DNA of 64,000 nt from Brugia malayi (GCF_000002995.4 NW_025062476.1:1979001-2043000); one strand, 5' to 3'. Counted from the first letter of the stretch, positions 1-13,026 are shown. Numbers and translations: made by a program. The notes: generated from the letters alone by a model not told the origin.

Positions 1-3000
1 AAATTACAATCTATCAACCATTACAGAAGATAACAAAAAAAAACAGAGATTAGTTAAATTCTTCTTGTTAAGAAGTGTCACAGAATTTAAATTTATGTCA
101 ATGAAATTCACTTCTTTGTTTATTTCATATTATCATTATAATTGAAGCAAAAAATTTCACTAAATTATTCGATAAAAATTCACAAAAAGTTAAATAAAAA
201 TTTCCAAAACAACTAACTAAACAAAATTATAAGTATTTAAATAATACAATTAATAGAAAATCAATTTAAATTTCAACATCTGAGTGTTTTTTTTAAGTCC
301 CAAAAAAAAAAAAAAAAACCAAAAATCACTGAACAATTTTTATTAAATCTCAAAATAAATCAATGACATCTTTTTTTTTTTTTTTTTAAGCATAAAATAA
401 ATAAATAAATAAATGGTATTAAAACATATGCAAATAAAAATATAAAGTATGAAAAAGTTTTTTTTTTTTTTTTTCTTATGAAACTAACATTTAACAAATT
501 TAATAATGAAACAATTATCAAATTTATCAATTACTTTAGTCAAATTCATGAAGAAAAATAATTAAATGACAATAACAGAATAAAGCTAAAAAGCAAAAAC
601 AAAAAAAAAAAAAATTGTTATATAATTCAAAAGATAATAATTCAAATGGTATAGCATTAAGAAACAATGCTAATGATAATACTAATAATGGTTATGATGA
701 TAATAATGATAAATGATAAAGAAAACAATGCTAATGATAATACTAACAATGGTTATGATGATAATAATGATAAAGAAAACAATGCTAATGATAATGCTAA
801 CAATGGTTATGATGATAATAATGATAAAGAAAACAATGCTAATGATAATACTAACAGTGGTTATGATGATAATAATGATAAAGAAAACAATGCTAATGAT
901 AATACTAACAGTGGTTATGATGATAATAATGATAAATGATAACGAAAACAATGATAAAACAATGATAATGATTATCAGTGATATAAATTGACATAATAAT
1001 TTGAATAATTGTAATGATATATAATAACTGTTCAGAAATGGTAAAAAGCGAAAGAGAAGATGAAGAGAAATGTTTTCAGTTTGGTATTTGAAGAAGAGTA
1101 ATTGGCGTAATAGCATGAAAAATGTTTTGTTAATTTCAACGTCAACCAAATTAAAACATGATTTTTGAGAAGATGCCATATAACCCTTACAAAGTACATT
1201 CATAACATTTGAAAATTTTACAACAGAACGAAACGAACTTTTTCGTATGATCACATTTCATGTTTGCTTTAGAATTATTTGATAACAAGTTTGAATTATC
1301 ACTAAAATAAAGTTCTACAAAAGTACAAAATACAATTTTAAAAAAATTAGGAAGAAAAGATTTATTACATTGTTATCGTTGTCGTCGTTGTTGTCGCCGT
1401 TGTCGTTCGATATTATATCAATAAGAAATTTTGTTCCAAAAACTTTTCCTTTTTTTTTTTAATATTATTATAAATAATCTGATTGTCAAATATTTTTATA
1501 ATTTAAAAAAAAAAAAAAAAAATGTTTGAGTTTTTTTTATTGGAATTTTGTAGTTTATTTACTGAATAACTACAATTATAGTAATTTGTCAATTTTACTT
1601 TATAGTTTAACTCTTTGAATATGTATATATTTTCTTTTAAAACATTCTTTGTAATTAATTTTAATGCTTAGAATTAATTTTAATTAAATTTTAATTTCAA
1701 TGCAAATTTATTCAGCAGCTAAAAAGTATATTATGGTTGTAAAAATTTATGCCAATAAAATAGGAAATATTAAAATGAGCCAAGTTTAAGTCTAATATAG
1801 CTATGGTACTTTATATTTCAGTAAAGTACCATATTCAATTTCAATTTTTAAAAATCGATGTAATTTGGAAAAAATGATCGTTTTCTCGAATTATCTCAAA
1901 TTTTTATTTATTAATGAGTAATGTTATCTGTTCATTTGCATCATTTTCAAAATTTATTTAATTGCTATGTGATTTATTATTAAAAAGTTTACGCTGATAT
2001 TTCATGTTTTACTCTAATTTAATCAACTTTTCTCTGTCTATTCCTGTTATCGATATCAGGTTTTCGTCTTATAAATGATAATTAAATGGTTGAAAAGATT
2101 GAAATGAAATTTAAAATTGCGATATGAAATGATAGAAACATTCTTTACTTTCATATAAGTGTATCTATTAAAAATATTTATTCCATTTTAAGTTAATTAA
2201 GAAGCATTCAAAGCTTAAAGTGTAATTTTACCAACGTAAGACATCAAACTTTTTCATTTGTAACTTTTTTTTTTTTAAAAAAACAAATTTAACAATTTGA
2301 AGTTTTTCTTTTTTTACTATCAAATATATATTATTTGTAAAGTGTGGATGAAATGTGGTATTAATTTTCGAATGTTTATAATTTTAAAATTATGATTTTT
2401 CATAAATTTTATCTACGAAAATTTTATCATTTATCACTTCAATTGCAAATTTTATTTTATCATTTCAAAAATTTTTTGTCATTACTGAATACTATCAAAT
2501 GTTTTATATGATCGAAAAAAAAAAAAAAACGGAACACTAAAATAAAACGGAAATTTTCTCATAAAAAAAAATAATATATATAATAAAAATAACAAATTGA
2601 TCAATGTTATCAGTATCTATGACAATCTAATCAATAAAATCAATTTTTATTGATCAGCAATTTTCTATTAACAATTGCTTAAGTAATCTCAAAATATTTC
2701 AAAAATTTTTTCTCTCTTCTTATCACACTTTTTGATAAATATTTTTTTTTTGATAAATATAAATATTTTGAACTTCCATTATTTCTGCTTCATTTCTATT
2801 CCACTTAACAGTCTCTTAAAAGAGTGATAAATAATTCTAATAGTACAAGAATGACTTGCAATAAAAGTTGTTTATCAAAAAAAAAGGAAAACCCACAAAC
2901 AAAATTTCTTTACTTTATTCTATTTTTACTTTTACTTTGAATAAATACTTTGAAGAGATTATCATTTTCAAATATCTCTTGCAAGATGCAAAAATAAATA

Positions 3001-5100
3001 AGTTACACTTTTATTTACTATAAATAAGTAAAAATTTGTTAATCTTTTTCAAATTTAAAAACAAAAAAAAAAATTTTTTTTAAATTTAAAATTTTAAAGT
3101 TACAAAATTTTTTGACCTCTTTATGATCTTTAATTCATCACTTCCATCTTAAACCCAAATATTCACTCATCAAAGATCCTTTTCTAATGTTATCGACGTA
3201 AAATTTAATTAATATAGGCAATTTTTTTTTTTTTTTTTGATAGAAAGGAATAAAGTTGAAATGATCAATGTTATAAAATATAATCGCTCCAAAAATTTTA
3301 GCTATTTTTTTTTTATGCTAATAAATTCTAACTAAAATTCAAATTTTTAAAAAAAAATAACTTTAAGTAAAGTATTTCCATTATTATTTTATTTTAGTAA
3401 TAACACAAATTTTAAAATTTTATTAAATTGTGGCAAAAAAGTATGGTTAAGGTGATCGAAGACAGAAAGTAAAGTTTGATAAGTTTTAATTACTAAAAGT
3501 TATATTAATGTCTTACCTTTCCTATCATTTTTCCAAGTCTGAAAATTTGAACAATTAAAAAGAGTTCGAAAATGGTACAACTATCTTTGATAGTATTTTA
3601 ACATTTTTTTTTTTTTTTGAATTTGAATTTGCTTTATCAAATTTATAAATTTGCCCTGATTTATTCACATCGTTTGATAATTAAATAATAATTTGTGATT
3701 ATATAAATAATATAAGGTAGTACTAAAGCAGTTAAAACAGTATCACAGTGAAAAATTAAAATTGATAAAAAGAAATTAGTAAAGTGTATAAGAAAATTTA
3801 AGAAATAAAATAAATCAAACGATTAACTTTATCAGAATTATCAATTGATTCAGTGCACATTACAGCTTCAAATTATCACTCTGATATGATAAGGAAAAAA
3901 AAAGAAAAAAAAAATTAAACAGAAAAAAGTGAGAAAAAAAAAATAGAAAAATGCTTTTGTTGCATAGGAATTGATATGAATTAATCACAGAACATCAAGA
4001 AAAGATATCTTGAGCAAATGATAAAGTTTGAACTTGCACAGTGATAGTGATAAGCAATTTCAAATTAACCCGTTTATTGCTAGCATCAAAGAAATAATTG
4101 AAATTGCTATAGCATTTGTCAAACTTTTTCCATTCATTGATCCTAAAATGAGTGTTAATTTAAAATTAATCATTTTAAAATAATTTTAAATAATTGGTAA
4201 TAAATTTATTGCAATTGCTAGAATAGTATTGATAATTGAGAAATGATATTTGTTTTTTTTTTTTTTTATTTCATAAAATATAAAATAGAAAAATAGAAAA
4301 TATAATTAGCAATTTTTTTTTTTTTTTTTGCTTTTTTGTTTTTCTGTAAGTCATAAAATAAATTTAAAATTTGATCCAAATCATTTAATTTATTCACAAA
4401 TTCTTTTGCACTTCAAATTAAAATGTCGATTCTTTTCTCTAAGTTTTAATTTTAATATCAAATTACCTGGGAAGAAATGAACTTTTTTTTTTTTTACCTG
4501 AAATGAAGTGAACAGCAGATAAGCAGAGCAACCTAAAATTCTCTCTGCTAGTTTTCAGGAACAATTCTAGGTTGTTTTTTTCATTACCCATTGGTAATTT
4601 TAATTTTATTGCGGAGTAAATTTGTTTGAAGTACCAAATATTAATTATAGTTGACAATAAAATGCTTAAAATTATGTTTAAATGTAAATTTCAGTTTAAT
4701 AAGTAGTTTCATCAATTATAGTTGGGTCAAATATAGTTTATGGCCAAGTCTATTCTTTGGCATATGATCATAAGGCCAATTAAAGCAGACTAAAAGTAAA
4801 ATGTAAACAACTCAAAAAAGTCAAAGGTCATCATGCATGCATCATAGATTAGAATAAGCAATGTTTCAAAAGTTTTACAAATTATTTATTTTCCACTTTA
4901 TTAGGAAAATCAATGAAATATTGATTCATTGGATCATTTGATCTTTTAGAAAATTGTTTAAAAAAAAAATTTTTAATTTTACAAAAGTGTTAGCTGGAAA
5001 TTATCACAATTTCAAGTGACAGTATGAAAAAATCCTCTTGCTATTGTTTTAACAAAAATTTAAAAAAATTTTTTCTAGCAAAAAAAAAAAAAAAAACTTT
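1..5100. other. AT-rich intergenic region, no gene recognised
   Basis: About 5.1 kb with no exon I can support on either strand. It holds very AT-rich sequence, A and T runs of 10-20 bases, a short AAAT tetramer run near 397-412, the 54-bp minisatellite listed separately, and a small GTC/GTT-rich patch near 1375-1410. A TTTATT at 4885-4890, read on the minus strand as AATAAA, is a candidate poly(A) signal for the Ly6-like gene about 210 bases downstream of its stop. Confidence 0.6.
661..940. repeat. 54-bp minisatellite, about 5 copies
   Basis: Tandem units of 54 bp (key segments GATAAAGAAAACAATGC and GGTTATGATGATAATAAT) with few substitutions. Because 54 is a multiple of 3 the array is open in several frames on both strands and reads as an 18-residue Asn/Asp-rich repeat on the plus strand. 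I see no flanking exon, splice signal or conserved start, so I treat it as non-coding. Confidence 0.85.
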
Positions 5101-6790
5101 TTAATCGTTTAATTCTGAAAGATTGAATTTGTGGAAGGTTTTATTTAATTGATAAATTGTTTGAAAATAATTTATCATAAATAAAATCTGTTTACCGCCT
5201 TTTTGCCTTTGAGCGTAAAATTTCTTTTGACCATGCTGAATCCATATTTCCGTTTTTTCACTGCACAAATTACCGTTACATAAGCAGTAACGACCGTATA
5301 AATGAAAGTTACCACCTCGGCCGAGCATTATAATCGGTCGATCAAAGCATCGTACTTCGCCGTCGAAAAGTCCAACTGAACAACCTTGTGCCATTGCTTT
5401 AAATTAAATTTAAATCAAAAAATATTTTTAATTTTTGAAATATTCAATCATTATCCTTTTTACTGATAGTAAATTATTAAATTTTTTGTTAATTTTAAAT
5501 AATATTAATTCAAATTTTATAACTATAAATAATTTTACCATTTTTAATTTGCAATTAATATCATCAAAAATATCTGACTAATAAATCATAAAATGACAAT
5601 TGTCATTTTTTAAATCATAAATTTACTACATCAAACATAAAAAAATTTTATTTATTACATGGAAATGTTTACTAAACTTTTTTAATTTTATTTTTAGATT
5701 TTTTTTTTTTTTTATACGTTTGTATTTTTTTTTTTCTCATTTTGATGCAAAACCATTTTTTGTTTCCAATATTTAAAAAAAATATTCTTATGCTAAAAAT
5801 GATAAAACTATGCTAATTGGATGAATTGTATTGCTAACATGTATTTTAAAAATAAATTAATTAACAAATACTAATGATAAAAAATAAATAACACACCACA
5901 ATTAATAATAAAAAATAAACAACACACCATAATTAACAATAAAAAATAAACAACATACCTTATTTAACAACAAAAAATAAACAACACACCATAATTAACA
6001 ATAAAAATAAACAAAACACCATAATTAACAATAAAAATTAAACAAAACACCATAATTAACAATAAAAAATAAACAACACACCATAATTAACAATAAAAAT
6101 AAACAAAACACCATAATTAACAATAAAAAATAAACAACACACCATAATTAATAATAGAGAAATAAACAACATACCATAGTTAACAATAAAAAATAAACAA
6201 CATACCATAAAGTTGTTTTGTTCCATCCACCTTATTGATTCCACTAATTTGAAAAATATAGCATAAACCATTGCAGGTCAAATTTTGTGGATTATCGCAT
6301 GGATAATCATCCATCAATCTACCAGTACGAGGATTTATTATTCGATAATTCACAAATTTATTCCAATTCTATAATATTTTAATACTAATAATAAATTTTT
6401 AAATTTTTTGCTTTTTTTAAATTCTTCCTTTTTTCTAAATTCTTTTTTCTAAATTAATTTCTTTTTAAGTTTTTTAATTTTTTGAAATTTTTGAATTCTT
6501 TTTTTCTAAATTTTTTTTTGAATTTCCAAATTCCATAATATTTTAATACTAATAATGAATTTCTACATAACATAAATGAATGGATTAATTTCAGGAAATA
6601 ATTTTTTTTTTTTGAATTTGAATTTGCAGATTGTTTTCTAATAAATTAAAAAACTAAATTAAAATTTATTAAATTTTACAGCAACAGCATTCTTTGTAGC
6701 ACATGACATGCAAATAATAGAAGCTGAAATTAGTGTTGAAAATAATGACAATAGCCAAATTGAAGTTAATGCCAATAATATTGCATTCAT
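5101..6790 (-). CDS. Secreted Ly6/uPAR-like (three-finger) cysteine-rich protein
   Basis: Four exons on the minus strand: 6680-6790, 6206-6368, 5196-5396, 5101-5114; all junctions are GT-AG and phases agree (489 nt, 162 aa). Exon 1 starts MNAILLALTSIW, a hydrophobic signal peptide of about 24 residues, followed at once by CMSC. The mature part has ten cysteines: CMSC, YPCDN, LTCNGLC, QGCS, VRCF and a closing CLCNGNLC. This spacing fits the Ly6/uPAR three-finger fold, whose first strand begins CxxC and whose end is a CC/CxxxxC(N) motif. No GPI-like hydrophobic tail is visible, so the product is probably secreted. Nematode Ly6-like proteins include neuronal and receptor modulators; the specific role here is unknown. 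The exon 2 donor lies at the edge of a 31-bp minisatellite, and the last intron (5115-5195, 81 bp) is in frame and stop-free. Confidence 0.75.
5875..6207 (-). repeat. 31-bp minisatellite carrying copies of the exon 2 splice donor
   Basis: About eleven units of 30-32 bp fill most of intron 2 of the Ly6-like gene. In gene orientation each unit starts TATGGTATG or TATGGTGTG and then TTGTTTATTTTTTATTG. The unit nearest exon 2 contains the real donor (TATG/GTATGTTG, exon end at 6206), so the array repeats the 5' splice site about ten times. Reading past the true donor in the gene's frame meets a TAA within the first unit. Confidence 0.85.
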
Positions 6791-8217
6791 TTTTAACAAT
6801 CAAAGATTATTTGTCTCTCCTGCAATTTGCATATTTTTAAATGATCAATCATTTCATGTAAGCTTGCTTTTAAGCAATTCAAAAATTAGCGAAAGAACAT
6901 TTAAGTCTAAATTAGAACATTTTTCTACTTGAAGGATTCTTAAGTAAGATTTAAAAAGGAACATTTCTTTAATTAAAAGTATTTTTAGCATTTCAAAAAA
7001 ACAAAAAACAAAAATTATAACTACTTTCAAAAATATGCTAACTATACAGCGATAAGCTAAAAATAATTTGAAAAACTAAGAAAATAAATGAGCAATTTGG
7101 AAAACTTCTTTCAACATTAAAAAAAAAAAAAATTATATTACATGCATCAATAAATTATTTGATTAAATACTTTTGATGAAAATTTTTAAATAAAAAAAAA
7201 ATTTCTTCGTTACTGGATAGTTGAAACTTTTAATGATTATAAAATAAATTCTTTTAATTTTAAATCTTCGATTAAACTAGCTATTTGCGGGATAAATTTT
7301 TCAAAAACAAAGAAAAAATTGGATTAAGCCCAGCAAGTATGTTTTAAAATTTAAATTCAGAAATGCTGTTGGATAAGAGAATTAAATTAAATTTAATAGA
7401 AGGTTTAATGAAACTGCAAAAGATATGATAAGAAATCAATTTCTACGAAATTAAATTATTAATTGAGACTAACAATAGTTCTTATCAATTAATAATGAAT
7501 TATAGAATTAAATTTGCTTCCCTTTCTGATTTAAAGATTTTTTCTTTTTTTTTTAAAAAAAAAAATAATGCGCTGTTATCACAATTATCAGTTTCTCGTT
7601 TCTGACTCTGATAATATCTTAAGATAAACTCGCCAATTTGGTTATTATTTTATTTAGATGATAAATTGCCATAAATGTTAACTATTGAATTGATACAAAT
7701 AACAATATTTAGCTTTAATCTTTCCAAGATTATTCTCTAACAAATTTTCGAGAGTATTGAAACTTCATAATTTGAAGAAACTAATTGATGAACGAACCTA
7801 ATTGAATTTTCTCACGAAAAAAAATCTCGAAAAATGAGAATTTTATGATTCTTTTTGCATATGTATCATAAAATAAAGTTTTTTTTTGAAAAACATTCAT
7901 TAAGAAATTAAAAGGAAACTATTAGCTATGATAAAAAAAATATTGAAAAAACATGAAATTGAAATAATAATAAAAAAGAAAATGAAAATGAAAAGAAAAA
8001 GACAAAAATTAAATTTATTTAACCTAAAATATATTTTGAAAAAAAAAAAAACAATTCAAATTAATCTTTTAATTTGGAAATTTTCCAAGCTAACACATAA
8101 ATTTTAAATGAAATTAAAAGAATCATATCGATCTATTTCATCAAACATAACAACAACAGAAGGATGAAAAAAAAATAAAAATAAAAAAAAACTGAAAATG
8201 ATGCGGTTAATGTATTC

Positions 8218-8292
8218 ATCGACAAGAGACCGCCATCAAAAAGATCCACGGCGCTGATAATACCGTGAACCGATGGGAAGTATTCAGTTTAC
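8218..8292. other. Short CG-rich island in AT-rich DNA, function unknown
   Basis: About 75 bases (including GACCGCCATC, CACGGCGCTG and GTGAACCGATGGG) stand out from flanks that are almost pure A/T. It is open in one frame on each strand, but no convincing acceptor flanks it, so I do not call an exon. It could be a regulatory element, a non-coding 5' exon or an eroded exon. Confidence 0.35.
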
Positions 8293-8747
8293 ATTTGCGC
8301 ATCTGTCATCTTTTAAATAAGCACTTCGGAGACACTATCAGTTTGTTTCATTTCATTTCATTCTTTTTTTTTTTTTTTTAGATATTACATAGAAAATATT
8401 TAAATTAATAATTGCTTTCTTGTATTAGCTAATTGTAATTAATCTAACATTTTTTGTTGATGAGAAGATAAAAGGAAAGAAAAGAAAAGAAAAGAAAAAT
8501 GAATGACTCATCTCATCTCATCTCATCAAATTAGCTATTCTAATGAGTGTGTTTCATCTCTCAGAAAGCATAAATTTCTCAGAGTTATTCATATTACACA
8601 ATGCTTAATGGTTCTGTAAAACTCTTTTCATTCATTGTTTATGAATAAAAAATAAAATTTAAAAAAGAAAAAAGTAAATGTATGAAAGAATGATGTATTT
8701 ATGATTTTTTGGCATTCATTTCAGAGCTGTTTCATCCATCTAGCTTT

Positions 8748-8784
<37 letters not shown>

Positions 8785-9171
8785 CTAACATTTTGATACT
8801 TTAAAATATATTTTGATATTTGATTTAGAAAGAGCTATTTTTGTGATTATTGGAAATCTAAGAATAGAAACGCTAAAAAAATTTGTTTTAATGATAGTAA
8901 AAGCAAAGATTTAATTTAATTAGGATATATTTATTAGTATTAATTAGCATATTTAACACTAACTAATATTTTTCAAGTAAATATAATTTCATTTGAAGAG
9001 AGATTTTATAGCATTTAAATTATCTAAGAGATTAATTCAAATTAATTGAACATACTTCTTGCATCCTAAGTTTGTCCTTGTAAGTTGTTCGAAGATGAGT
9101 CTGAGACGTGCATTGTTTCATAGAGGGACCATTCTCTGGTAGAACGGTGCTGAGGTGAGGTGAGGTGGTTC

Positions 9172-9199
9172 GGGGTTTTGGGAGGTACGGGGGACGGGG
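9172..9199 (+). promoter_or_regulatory. G-quadruplex motif upstream of NDUFB2
   Basis: Four G runs, GGGG-TTTT-GGG-AGGTAC-GGGGG-AC-GGGG, satisfy the G3+N1-7 pattern with loops of 4, 6 and 2. A run of GAGGT repeats precedes it (from about 9150). It lies 360 bases before the NDUFB2 start codon, probably in the promoter or 5' untranslated region, with the G-rich strand as the coding strand. Confidence 0.6.
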
Positions 9200-9526
9200 A
9201 GAGAGGATATGGTAGTAATCAGGCGATACTGTTAAGGGGGATGTTTTACAAAGTTCAATAGTTTAAAAAATAGTTTCTGTAATATGGATTGAAGTAAGAT
9301 AATAATTCATAAGGAAACGAGAAAGACCACTGATAAAATTTGTAGATTATCACTGAGAGGAGAGTTTACAGTTAGTTTTCACAGATTATTGAATATTTAT
9401 GTGATTTTATACTTTTTTAACTAAATTATCACATTTATTTGTTATTTAACTGTGACTGGTTGAGAGCTTATTAATTCATTTGTTCTATCAGAAAATGTAT
9501 GGAATTCATTAGGTACCATTCATGTA

Positions 9527-9532
9527 TTTCAG
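9527..9532 (+). promoter_or_regulatory. Probable spliced-leader trans-splice acceptor of NDUFB2
   Basis: TTTCAG lies 26 bases before the chosen ATG with no cis donor evident upstream, the usual arrangement for spliced-leader addition in nematodes. It could also be an ordinary acceptor for a non-coding 5' exon. Confidence 0.45.
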
Positions 9533-9558
9533 TGTATGTTATGCATTGCGGTTGAACG

Positions 9559-10491
9559 ATGTTGTTGGTACGTGCTGTTCAGTGTTCGAGAATTTTGAGA
9601 CCGATAGGAAAGTTTGCATTTTTGCGTTATGCACCTTCCATCTTGTCGTCTAATGGTGCCTTAAGGACAAAGTGGTTGTCAGGAAAGGTTGGTGTTTCTA
9701 TGAGATTCAGTTAATATCTGGTCTTCGCGTAATTATCTGCAAATAACTGTGAAGGATAATTGTCTTTTTCAGGATGCAGAAGGCCCAGAAATAGCTGTTG
9801 GTCCAAAAAGTGGAGCAGATGATGATCCGATCACAAATACAACGGATAAACCATATCTTGGTGAACCAGATGACCCACCATTACAGATGTATGGAAACTG
9901 AGCAGAATTTAGTTAAAAAAACTTCTTTGAATCTTTTTTGTTTCTTTCGGATTTTTTTGCAATTTATAAAAATCATCACAGAGTCATCATTTTAGAGTCT
10001 GAAGAAGGAGGCTGATAGTTCATGCTTGTTATCTGAATATTAATTTCTTAATATCATTACCTACTAGTTTAGATGTTGTACAGTAATTTTTATTTTATTA
10101 ACTTCATTATAGGTGGTATTATCGGGAAGCACCACCTCAAAGCACCACACGTCTGGAAAACTTGATGATCACTTTAACAAGTTCTTTGCTGTGGGGCTGG
10201 TTTGTATATCATTTGTATTACAACTATGGCGACTTGATCGTTAGTTTTTTTCGTTTTTTTTTTTTTTTTTTTTTTTTTGTATATAGATTTCATATCACGA
10301 ATTTTTAAATTCCCCAATTTTAATTTCTAGTAAAGCCAAATATTATTTGCAAAATATATGCATCCATGTTGTAGGGTGAATATTATATTCCTTCTCCAGA
10401 AGAATTTTCGGATGAAGAACTAGGAATCCCACCAGACGATGCACCGGATCCAGAATACTGGGGTGATCATCCATTGTCTAGAGGCATGTAG
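9559..10491 (+). CDS. NDUFB2: NADH dehydrogenase [ubiquinone] 1 beta subcomplex subunit 2, mitochondrial
   Basis: Four exons, 9559-9687, 9773-9888, 10113-10239 and 10375-10491, all GT-AG with agreeing phases (489 nt, 162 aa). NDUFB2 (AGGG) is an accessory subunit of respiratory complex I in the inner mitochondrial membrane. Exon 1 encodes a classic presequence beginning MLLVRAVQCSRILRPIGKF, rich in Arg and hydrophobic residues with no acids. Exon 2 is an acidic linker. Exon 3 (WYYREAPP ... SSLLWGWFVYHLYYNYG) supplies the single transmembrane segment. Exon 4 contains EEFSDEELGIPPDD, nearly identical to the C-terminal signature of animal NDUFB2, then DPEYWGDHPLSRGM. Two out-of-frame ATGs (9539 and 9544 region) lie between the likely acceptor at 9532 and the start; I chose the ATG at 9559 because only it gives the presequence in phase with the rest. 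Confidence 0.92.
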
Positions 10492-10618
10492 TCAGTGCTT
10501 CGTTGTAAAAAGTCCTTTTAATTCATGATCGTTCTTGTTTCATGATAGCTTTTTAAAGTATGTATTTCGATTGCTTCCATTACAAAATTAGAGCCATATG
10601 TAATCCTTATTTCTATTC

Positions 10619-10624
10619 AATAAA
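10619..10624 (+). terminator. Poly(A) signal AATAAA of NDUFB2
   Basis: Canonical AATAAA 128 bases after the NDUFB2 stop codon; the first clear hexamer downstream of the gene. Confidence 0.6.
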
Positions 10625-13026
10625 ATCTTAGTTTTGTATTATATTCTCAAACATCTGTAAGGAACTGCATTGATGATTACGTCTAGTTTTGTAGAAATTA
10701 TAACCAGAAATTTCATTATCGAACTTTAAAGTATTTGTTTCAACTGCTTCCGGGGGGAAAACTGAAACGAACTTGGAATCTCAAACCTGAATCAGTCCTA
10801 ATGACATTCAATTGATTTCGATTCTGCATAATATTTGATATGATCAGCTGATTGAGTGGTGCTGTTCTGAGCTTCTATGATTAAGACAACTTCAAAATTG
10901 ACGGGTAAAAATGTTTAATAAGTGAATCGGATTGAAATGAAATTTCGATTATTGTCATATTCTTTGATGTGAGAAAAGAAGTGCGCTCAGCTACTTCACC
11001 AATAACTCTTTTTAATTATTTTCCAGAAAAGTCAACAATAAAAAAATAAACTTTGAAATGAAGTTTTATGCACTTTATTCGAATCGGAGGCCCTATTATT
11101 CATGAAATTTGATACCTACATCTGGTTGGTTTTATCAGTTTCTACTGTTAGGTTTTACTGGAAATTTTAGAGATTTTCTCCGTTTTCATCATAATTTACA
11201 GTGTAATGGAATAGGAAATGTTCATTAGAAAATGACTTTTCTTCTTTTACTATTTTTTGGTGGATAGTAAAAATTTTTTGGCCTAAAAATTATATTGTTT
11301 TATGGAACTCAATTCATATATTACCTGGAACTTAATTCATATATTACCCACTTTCTCACTATCAAATATCGGTTTGAATTGCAAAGATGATTAAACGAGG
11401 GATTAAATTTCAACGGTGGAATATACCGCAAATCTTTCTCACTGAAATCAGTGGAATAATAATTTCAATATTAATTTAAGTCGAGTGATCTGAAACTTAA
11501 ATCCTATTAATTTCTTTTATTTTCCTCTAGTATTTCCTACTTATTCCGGAATATAAATAACATATATAATCTTGGATTTAAGTTCCAGACCATTTAACTT
11601 TCAGGCCAAAACTTAAATTTAGTTACAATTCCACTTTATTTCATTCAAAAATACTATATTCTAAAATTTTAAATGCTAGTGATCACTTTGGAATAATGAT
11701 AATTTTTGAAGTAGGTGAAATTAAATGGTAGCAAAATGTATATGAGTAGACCATAAATGAAATAACAACAAATGGAAATAAAAAATGGTTTAAAAAAAGC
11801 ACATCGAATTTTTGGCATTATAAATGATAAATTGGTAATCGATAAATTAAATTTTTTAACTTCTTCACTTTTTTTAATGAAATTTTTTTTTTTTTAATTA
11901 TTTTAATGAAATATCAAAATGTACTGAAATCTTGAATTGCCTTGGACTATTCTTTATCACATAAAGAATATCATATCACTACATCATAATTCTATATAAT
12001 TTATTAAACTGAACGTTTTCTAAGTTAAACAAATATAAAAGCGATAAGATATTTATGTTTCTATTTATATGAATTCTTGATATTTAATTTATATATATTC
12101 AATAATTTATGTAAATTTCAAACTTAAGCGTTTAACGTTATTTTTTTACAAATGAAATAATAAAAGCTATTAAATTTAAATTATCATTGAAATCAAACGA
12201 CTGATTACTCTGAACAATCAAATTAGATGGATTTTTGTTTTAATAAATTAAAAATAATTAATTTTTGAATTGGATAATCAATAATTAATTAATCAGTTAA
12301 AAATAATTAATCACTTTTGAAATCTATTATTGTTTAACATTTTTAATATTAATTTTTATTTTGTTTCATTTGATATTCTCTCTCTCTCTCTTTTTTTTTT
12401 TTGTTTTAATAGGAAAAATTAAATTTTGAAGCTAAAATCAAGATGGAACAATTTTGGTACATTCCCTTGTGCTGAGGAAAAAAGACCAATTAATTGTTTG
12501 ATGATGGATGAATGATTGAAATAATTTCAGCAATTCGACAAATCAAATAAGGAAATCAGGTTCCCTTTCATTTATCATTCATTTCCTGTTCTAAGAGAAA
12601 TTTTCTAATTTTGTTAATTTCAAGTTTTCGCCTCTTACTGACAATAAAATGAGGATTATATAAAAATATTTTAGTAAAATTTTAGATTGATGTACTTTAA
12701 TTGACGATGACATCCTTTTTAACCACTTAATATAATTTGAGGGACATCATCTATTTATATTTACATATCATTCATAAACAGCACAATATTTAAAATAATC
12801 TTAATCAAATGCTGTTGTTAGTTCATTTCAATAAAGTTTCAAATTTTGGTGCTTTCTCTTATCTGTGTAATTTGAAAGTAGAATTAAAAAATTAAAATTT
12901 ATCATTTATCACTCTTTCTCTTCCTCTCTCCTATTTATTTATTTAAATGAATTGAAATTCTGTTAAGAAGGAAAGATTAAAGTGAATAATAAAATGTGTA
13001 ATACATCATTTTATAAATAGGTAGGT

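Larger units (their letters stand above)
6791..9558. other. Intergenic region between divergent Ly6-like and NDUFB2 genes
   Basis: No exon supported. It contains long T runs (one at 8752-8780), the CG-rich patch at about 8218-8290 and the G-rich tract at about 9140-9206 listed separately. Both flanking genes point away from this stretch, so their promoters should lie here. Confidence 0.6.

Noticed and set aside
667..991. Asn/Asp-rich open frames over the 54-bp repeat, both strands
   Set aside because: Openness follows from the unit length being a multiple of three; no flanking exon or start context.
6056..6271. Hydrophobic minus-strand frame over the 31-bp array
   Set aside because: Shifted relative to the Ly6-like exon 2 frame and made of repeat units.
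6708..6932. Plus-strand open frame of 74 codons
   Set aside because: Antisense shadow of Ly6-like exon 1, which encodes a clear signal peptide on the minus strand.
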